NCBI GenBank assembly: GCA_013361075.1 | Contig: JABWAJ010000173.1 | Location: forward strand, 1 to 9,627 | Source: Saprospiraceae bacterium | Lineage (GTDB): Bacteria > Bacteroidota > Bacteroidia > Chitinophagales > Saprospiraceae | DNA length: 9,627 nucleotides | Reading direction: 5' to 3' | In this document: positions 6,994 through 9,627 of the stretch, in pieces | How positions within the stretch are numbered: position 1 is the stretch's first letter | How the letters are laid out: each line of letters starts with the position of its first letter | Position numbers and translations under genes: made by a program | The notes under the pieces: model-generated | The model's database searches: none | Told to the model about the DNA's origin: nothing | Seen by the model: the letters and a program-made list of their open reading frames with translations, nothing else

Positions 6994-7665
6994 ATGAAAA
7001 AGAGGATCCAGCTGTTTTTGTCTTTTGTTTTTCTATTGAGCTTTACTGCGTGTTCACAGGCGCAAAAAAAAGGGGCCGCTTCTATGGCGGAGCAACCCGC
7101 TGCGGCATCTCCTGTGGTGGCAGTGAATCAGGAAGGTTTGGAAAAAATCGTCGTTGCCCAGGGATGTTTTTGGTGTGTAGAAGAAATTTTTGAAGCCGTA
7201 AAAGGTGTAAAATCAGTCGTTTCGGGCTATTCAGGCGGAACAGAAAAAAATCCGACCTATGAAGAAGTAGGCAGCGGCAGCACTTCACACGCCGAAGCTG
7301 TTGAAATCACCTACAATCCCGCGGAAGTTTCCTACGAACAATTGCTGAAAGTGTATTTTAACTCCGGCGACATTACCCAGGTCAATGGTCAGGGCCCTGA
7401 CCACGGCAGGCAATACCGGTCTATAATTTTCTACAACAACGATGAGCAGAAAAAGCAGGTAGAAGCCTACATCAAAAAGCTGGAAGCCTCCGGGAAATAC
7501 CCTGCCGGAATTGCGGTTGAAGTAACGCCGTTCACCAAGTTTTATCCAGCTGAAGATTACCACCAGGATTTTGTAAAACTTAACCCCAACCAGGGTTATG
7601 TCCGGGCTGTATCCGTGCCGAGGTTCAAAAAAGCCATCCAGCATTTTCCAGAACTGCTAAAGTAG
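6994..7665 (+). CDS. msrA: Peptide-methionine (S)-S-oxide reductase MsrA, lipoprotein form
   Basis: Known role: MsrA reduces the S epimer of methionine sulfoxide in proteins, repairing oxidative damage. Seen: 223 residues. A lipoprotein signal peptide has lipobox FTAC (Cys20), followed by a low-complexity Ala/Gln/Lys linker to about residue 45. The MsrA domain follows (about 51-205): catalytic GCFWCVEE (57-64) with Cys58 as the attacking residue, GVKSVVSGYSGG (71-82), the GSTSHAEAVEI segment (95-105), the GRQYRS motif (138-143) and YHQDF (189-193). The lipid anchor puts it in the cell envelope, where it would repair exported proteins. The only cysteines in the catalytic domain are Cys58 and Cys61. 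No C-terminal resolving cysteine of the E. coli kind is present, so Cys61 may take that part or the enzyme may work with one cysteine. It follows the unknown 131-residue gene by 64 bp, and I see no clear promoter of its own. There is no MsrB domain. Confidence 0.96.
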   Translation: MKKRIQLFLSFVFLLSFTACSQAQKKGAASMAEQPAAASPVVAVNQEGLEKIVVAQGCFWCVEEIFEAVKGVKSVVSGYSGGTEKNPTYEEVGSGSTSHAEAVEITYNPAEVSYEQLLKVYFNSGDITQVNGQGPDHGRQYRSIIFYNNDEQKKQVEAYIKKLEASGKYPAGIAVEVTPFTKFYPAEDYHQDFVKLNPNQGYVRAVSVPRFKKAIQHFPELLK

Positions 7666-7692
7666 GCATGTCGAAACATGCCTGCTTTAGCA
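7655..7692. terminator. Strong hairpin between convergent msrA and proS (likely bidirectional terminator)
   Basis: GCTAAAGTAGGCATGT (7656-7671) and ACATGCCTGCTTTAGC (7676-7691) pair along 16 bases with one G-U. A T-A pair adds to this at 7655/7692, and the loop is CGAA. The left arm contains the last codons and the stop codon (7663-7665) of msrA, and the right arm ends 18 bases before the proS stop. No run of T follows on either strand, so it lacks the classical intrinsic-terminator tail. Its position between convergent genes still makes termination or 3'-end protection of both mRNAs the likeliest role. Confidence 0.75.
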
Positions 7693-7709
7693 ATTGAAAT
7701 GGGTAGGGT

Positions 7710-9176
7710 TTAATACGCTTTTGCAAACAGCACCCTTTTTGACGAGGGCTTCCCTGTCAAAACACAGACTCCTGTTTCTTCAGGCGCATCCAGCGGAATG
7801 CAACGGATGGTGGCTTTTGTCATTTCCTTGATTTTCAGCTCTGTTTCAGTCGTACCATCCCAGTGCGCGGAAACAAATCCGCCTTTGTTCTCGAGCACGG
7901 AAACAAAATCATCCCAGGTATTCACTTCGGTTGTGTATGCTGTTCGGTGTGCTTTTGCGCGGTTAAACAGGTTCTCCTGGATGTCGCGAAGGAGCTGATC
8001 CACGTATGCTGCAATGCCGTCGAGTGGCACGCTGGTTTTTTCTTTGGTATCGCGCCGGGCCACTTCGACCTGTCCGGCATCCAGATCGCGTTGCCCCAGG
8101 CCGATGCGCACCGGTACGCCAATCATTTCGTATTCGGCGAATTTAAAGCCGGGCCGGTTTTGGTCGTCCGTATCTACTTTTACGGAGATGCCTTTGGCGC
8201 GAAGTTGGGCAACGATTTTATCGGCGGCTTCCAGGAGCTCCGGGAATGGCTTTGGAATCGGCACAATCACTACCTGAACAGGAGCGAGTTTCGGTGGCAA
8301 AACCAGGCCATCGTCGTCGGAGTGGGTCATGATCAGACCGCCTACCAACCGGGTAGAAACACCCCATGAACTTGCCCATACGTGCTCCTGCTGATTTTCT
8401 TTGTTGAGGAACAGCACGTCAAATGCTTTGGCAAAATTTTGGCCCAAAAAGTGGGACGTACCTGCCTGCAGCGCTTTGCCATCCTGCATCAAAGCTTCGA
8501 TGCAGAAGGTTTCATCGGCACCCGCGAAACGTTCGTTGGCAGTTTTGATGCCTTTGATTACCGGCATTGCCATGAATTCTTCCGCAAACCGGGCGTAGAC
8601 GTCCAGAATCAGACGGGTTTCTGCCATGGCCTCGTCGGAACTGGCATGAGCAGTATGGCCTTCCTGCCACAAAAACTCTGTGGTACGCAAAAACGGACGC
8701 GTACGCATTTCCCAGCGGACTACATTGGCCCACTGATTGATCAGGATGGGCAGGTCGCGGTAGCTTTTGATCCAGTCTTTATAGGTATGCCAGATGATGG
8801 TTTCAGAAGTAGGTCGAACAATGAGTTCTTCTTCCAATCTGGCTTCGGGGTCCACAATCACACCGGCGCCGTTGGGGTCGTTTTTGAGCCGGTAATGCGT
8901 CACTACGGCGCATTCTTTGGCAAAACCCTCAACGTGGCTGGCTTCCTTGCTCAGGAAACTTTTGGGGATGAACAATGGGAAATAGGCATTTACGTGCCCG
9001 GTCTCCTTGAACATTGCGTCCAATGCATCACGCATTTTTTCCCAGATGGCAAAACCGTGTGGCTTGATCACCATACAGCCCCGTACCGGAGAGTTATCGG
9101 CGAGGCGTGCTTTGCGCACAATATCGAGGTACCACTGCGAATAATCGTCGGCTCTGCTTGTAATTTCCTTAGCCAT
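7710..9176 (-). CDS. proS: Prolyl-tRNA synthetase, short eukaryote/archaeal-type
   Basis: Known role: class II aminoacyl-tRNA synthetase that charges tRNA-Pro with proline in the cytosol. Seen: 488 residues, the length of the short (type 3) form, without the editing insertion of the long bacterial form. Motifs in order are SPVRGCMVIKPHGFAIWE (29-46), the RPTSETI proline-binding segment (121-127), motif 2 around RPFLRTTEFLWQEGHTAH (160-177), and the motif 3 region GVSTRLVGGLIMTHSDDDG (272-290). An anticodon-binding domain follows from about 298, and then the C-terminal extra domain ending in LFAKAY. The C-terminal Tyr is a hallmark of this form. Of the cysteines that bind zinc in thermophilic relatives, only Cys459 and Cys471 are seen, so the zinc site is probably lost. 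Many Bacteroidota use this form. The gene converges on msrA and is divergent from the secreted-protein gene starting at 9393. It is the only translation gene here. Confidence 0.98.
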   Translation of the reverse strand: MAKEITSRADDYSQWYLDIVRKARLADNSPVRGCMVIKPHGFAIWEKMRDALDAMFKETGHVNAYFPLFIPKSFLSKEASHVEGFAKECAVVTHYRLKNDPNGAGVIVDPEARLEEELIVRPTSETIIWHTYKDWIKSYRDLPILINQWANVVRWEMRTRPFLRTTEFLWQEGHTAHASSDEAMAETRLILDVYARFAEEFMAMPVIKGIKTANERFAGADETFCIEALMQDGKALQAGTSHFLGQNFAKAFDVLFLNKENQQEHVWASSWGVSTRLVGGLIMTHSDDDGLVLPPKLAPVQVVIVPIPKPFPELLEAADKIVAQLRAKGISVKVDTDDQNRPGFKFAEYEMIGVPVRIGLGQRDLDAGQVEVARRDTKEKTSVPLDGIAAYVDQLLRDIQENLFNRAKAHRTAYTTEVNTWDDFVSVLENKGGFVSAHWDGTTETELKIKEMTKATIRCIPLDAPEETGVCVLTGKPSSKRVLFAKAY

Positions 9177-9232
9177 GAATTGAATTTCTTTTTGTTGTAA
9201 AGAGCTCGTTATCAGTGTTAAAAAGACTCAAC

Positions 9233-9255
9233 CAAAGATTCTTAACAATTGTTAA
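9233..9255 (-). promoter_or_regulatory. Candidate proS promoter box with an adjoining perfect palindrome
   Basis: On the minus strand AATCTTTG (9240-9233) differs from TANNTTTG only in its first base and lies 56 bases before the proS start codon. One base upstream of it is TTAACAATTGTTAA (9242-9255), a perfect 14-bp palindrome. This fills most of the expected spacer between the -33 and -7 boxes, a typical place for a repressor site. No TTTG box is seen at -33, so both the promoter and the operator are tentative. Confidence 0.4.
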
Positions 9256-9273
9256 AATACCTGGCTAAGAACT

Positions 9274-9309
9274 TTAACGGCCTGAAAGCCTGATTTAAAA
9301 AGGCCTTAA
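9274..9309. repeat. Imperfect inverted repeat in the proS divergent region
   Basis: TTAACGGCC (9274-9282) and GGCCTTAA (9302-9309) pair along eight bases with one bulged C, around a 19-base loop. It lies midway between the proS start and the start of the secreted-protein gene. Read leftwards it precedes proS and read rightwards it precedes the other gene, so it is not obviously a terminator. Confidence 0.35.
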
Positions 9310-9392
9310 CTAAAAAATAGGCACAAAAGTAATAATTTCGGGTTTGTAAACTGAGATCAGTTCATTCTAAATGCGCTTTTAAAAATCCGCTT

Positions 9393-9627
9393 ATGAAAAA
9401 GATAAATTTATTGGCGTTTGCCTTCCTTGTACTGGCCTTAGGCTTCAGCAACCTCGCTTTGGGCCAATACGATGATTTGTACTACGATCCCGATCGGGAT
9501 GCCGGAACCACCTACACTACCGGCGCTGACAGAACCCAGCCTTCCGGCAACACCGTTGCTTCCCGTTACGACGAAGAAGAAGGTGACTATGACAACAACG
9601 CAAGCTACGGCCAGGGGTATGACGACG
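9393..9627 (+). CDS. Secreted Asp/Tyr-rich protein of unknown function (3' end outside the window)
   Basis: Seen: an ATG at 9393 opens a frame of 78 codons that is still open at the right edge. Residues 1-24 are a textbook signal peptide (KK, then a long Leu/Ala/Phe core ending LALG), with probable cleavage before Gln25. The mature part visible (25-78) has 11 Asp, 3 Glu and 8 Tyr among 54 residues, with only three Arg and no Lys. It is therefore strongly acidic and looks disordered, with motifs such as YDDLYYDPD (26-34) and YDEEEGDYD (59-67). No cysteine follows the signal, so it is exported but not a lipoprotein. I recognise no domain. A weak -7-like box, TAATTTCG (9333-9340), lies upstream, and there is no Shine-Dalgarno site. 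Function unknown; an envelope or surface protein is all that can be inferred. Confidence 0.8.
   Translation, partial: MKKINLLAFAFLVLALGFSNLALGQYDDLYYDPDRDAGTTYTTGADRTQPSGNTVASRYDEEEGDYDNNASYGQGYDD

Noticed and set aside
7863..8369. Plus-strand open frame of 168 codons opposite the 3' half of proS
   Set aside because: Antisense shadow of the anticodon-binding region, with no independent evidence of coding.
8382..9200. A 272-codon plus-strand open frame opposite proS
   Set aside because: It lies almost wholly antisense to a clearly identified essential gene, shows no domain or signal, and its openness follows from the codon use of proS.

Overview
The window looks like ordinary chromosomal DNA from a member of the Bacteroidota, and I would guess the Saprospiria (Lewinella/Haliscomenobacter-like). 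The signs are a near-perfect TTTG-N19-TATCTTTG promoter (the Bacteroidota sigma-A pattern), A-rich leaders without Shine-Dalgarno sites, a short eukaryote/archaeal-type prolyl-tRNA synthetase, an S46 dipeptidyl-peptidase and many exported lipoproteins. The phylum call is firm; the class is a guess. I found no mobile element, CRISPR array, RNA gene or phage gene.

Positions 1-6404 hold four genes, all on the minus strand. In transcription order they are an S46 family dipeptidyl-peptidase (6404-4311), a YiaD-like OmpA-domain lipoprotein (4026-3349), and two tandem paralogous family 5 solute-binding lipoproteins (3091-1328, and 1291 running off the left edge). The two binding proteins are 36 bp apart and probably form an operon. 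The other gaps are 284 and 257 bp and contain inverted repeats, so those genes are probably separate transcription units. A secreted enzyme that releases dipeptides and two likely peptide-binding lipoproteins fit a peptide-scavenging theme, but no permease or ATPase gene lies in the window.

Positions 6405-7692 hold a divergent plus-strand pair: a 131-residue cytosolic protein of unknown function with a very good promoter, followed 64 bp later by a lipoprotein MsrA (periplasmic methionine sulfoxide repair). A 17-bp hairpin at the msrA stop codon separates it from the convergent proS gene (9176-7710, minus strand).

Positions 9177-9627 hold a 216-bp divergent intergenic region with a perfect 14-bp palindrome beside a candidate proS promoter. 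After it comes the start of a secreted, aspartate- and tyrosine-rich protein that runs off the right edge.

I see no convincing undescribed system. The items most worth a second look are the unknown 131-residue protein linked to msrA, the acidic/tyrosine-rich secreted protein, the tandem binding-protein duplication and several unexplained intergenic dyads.
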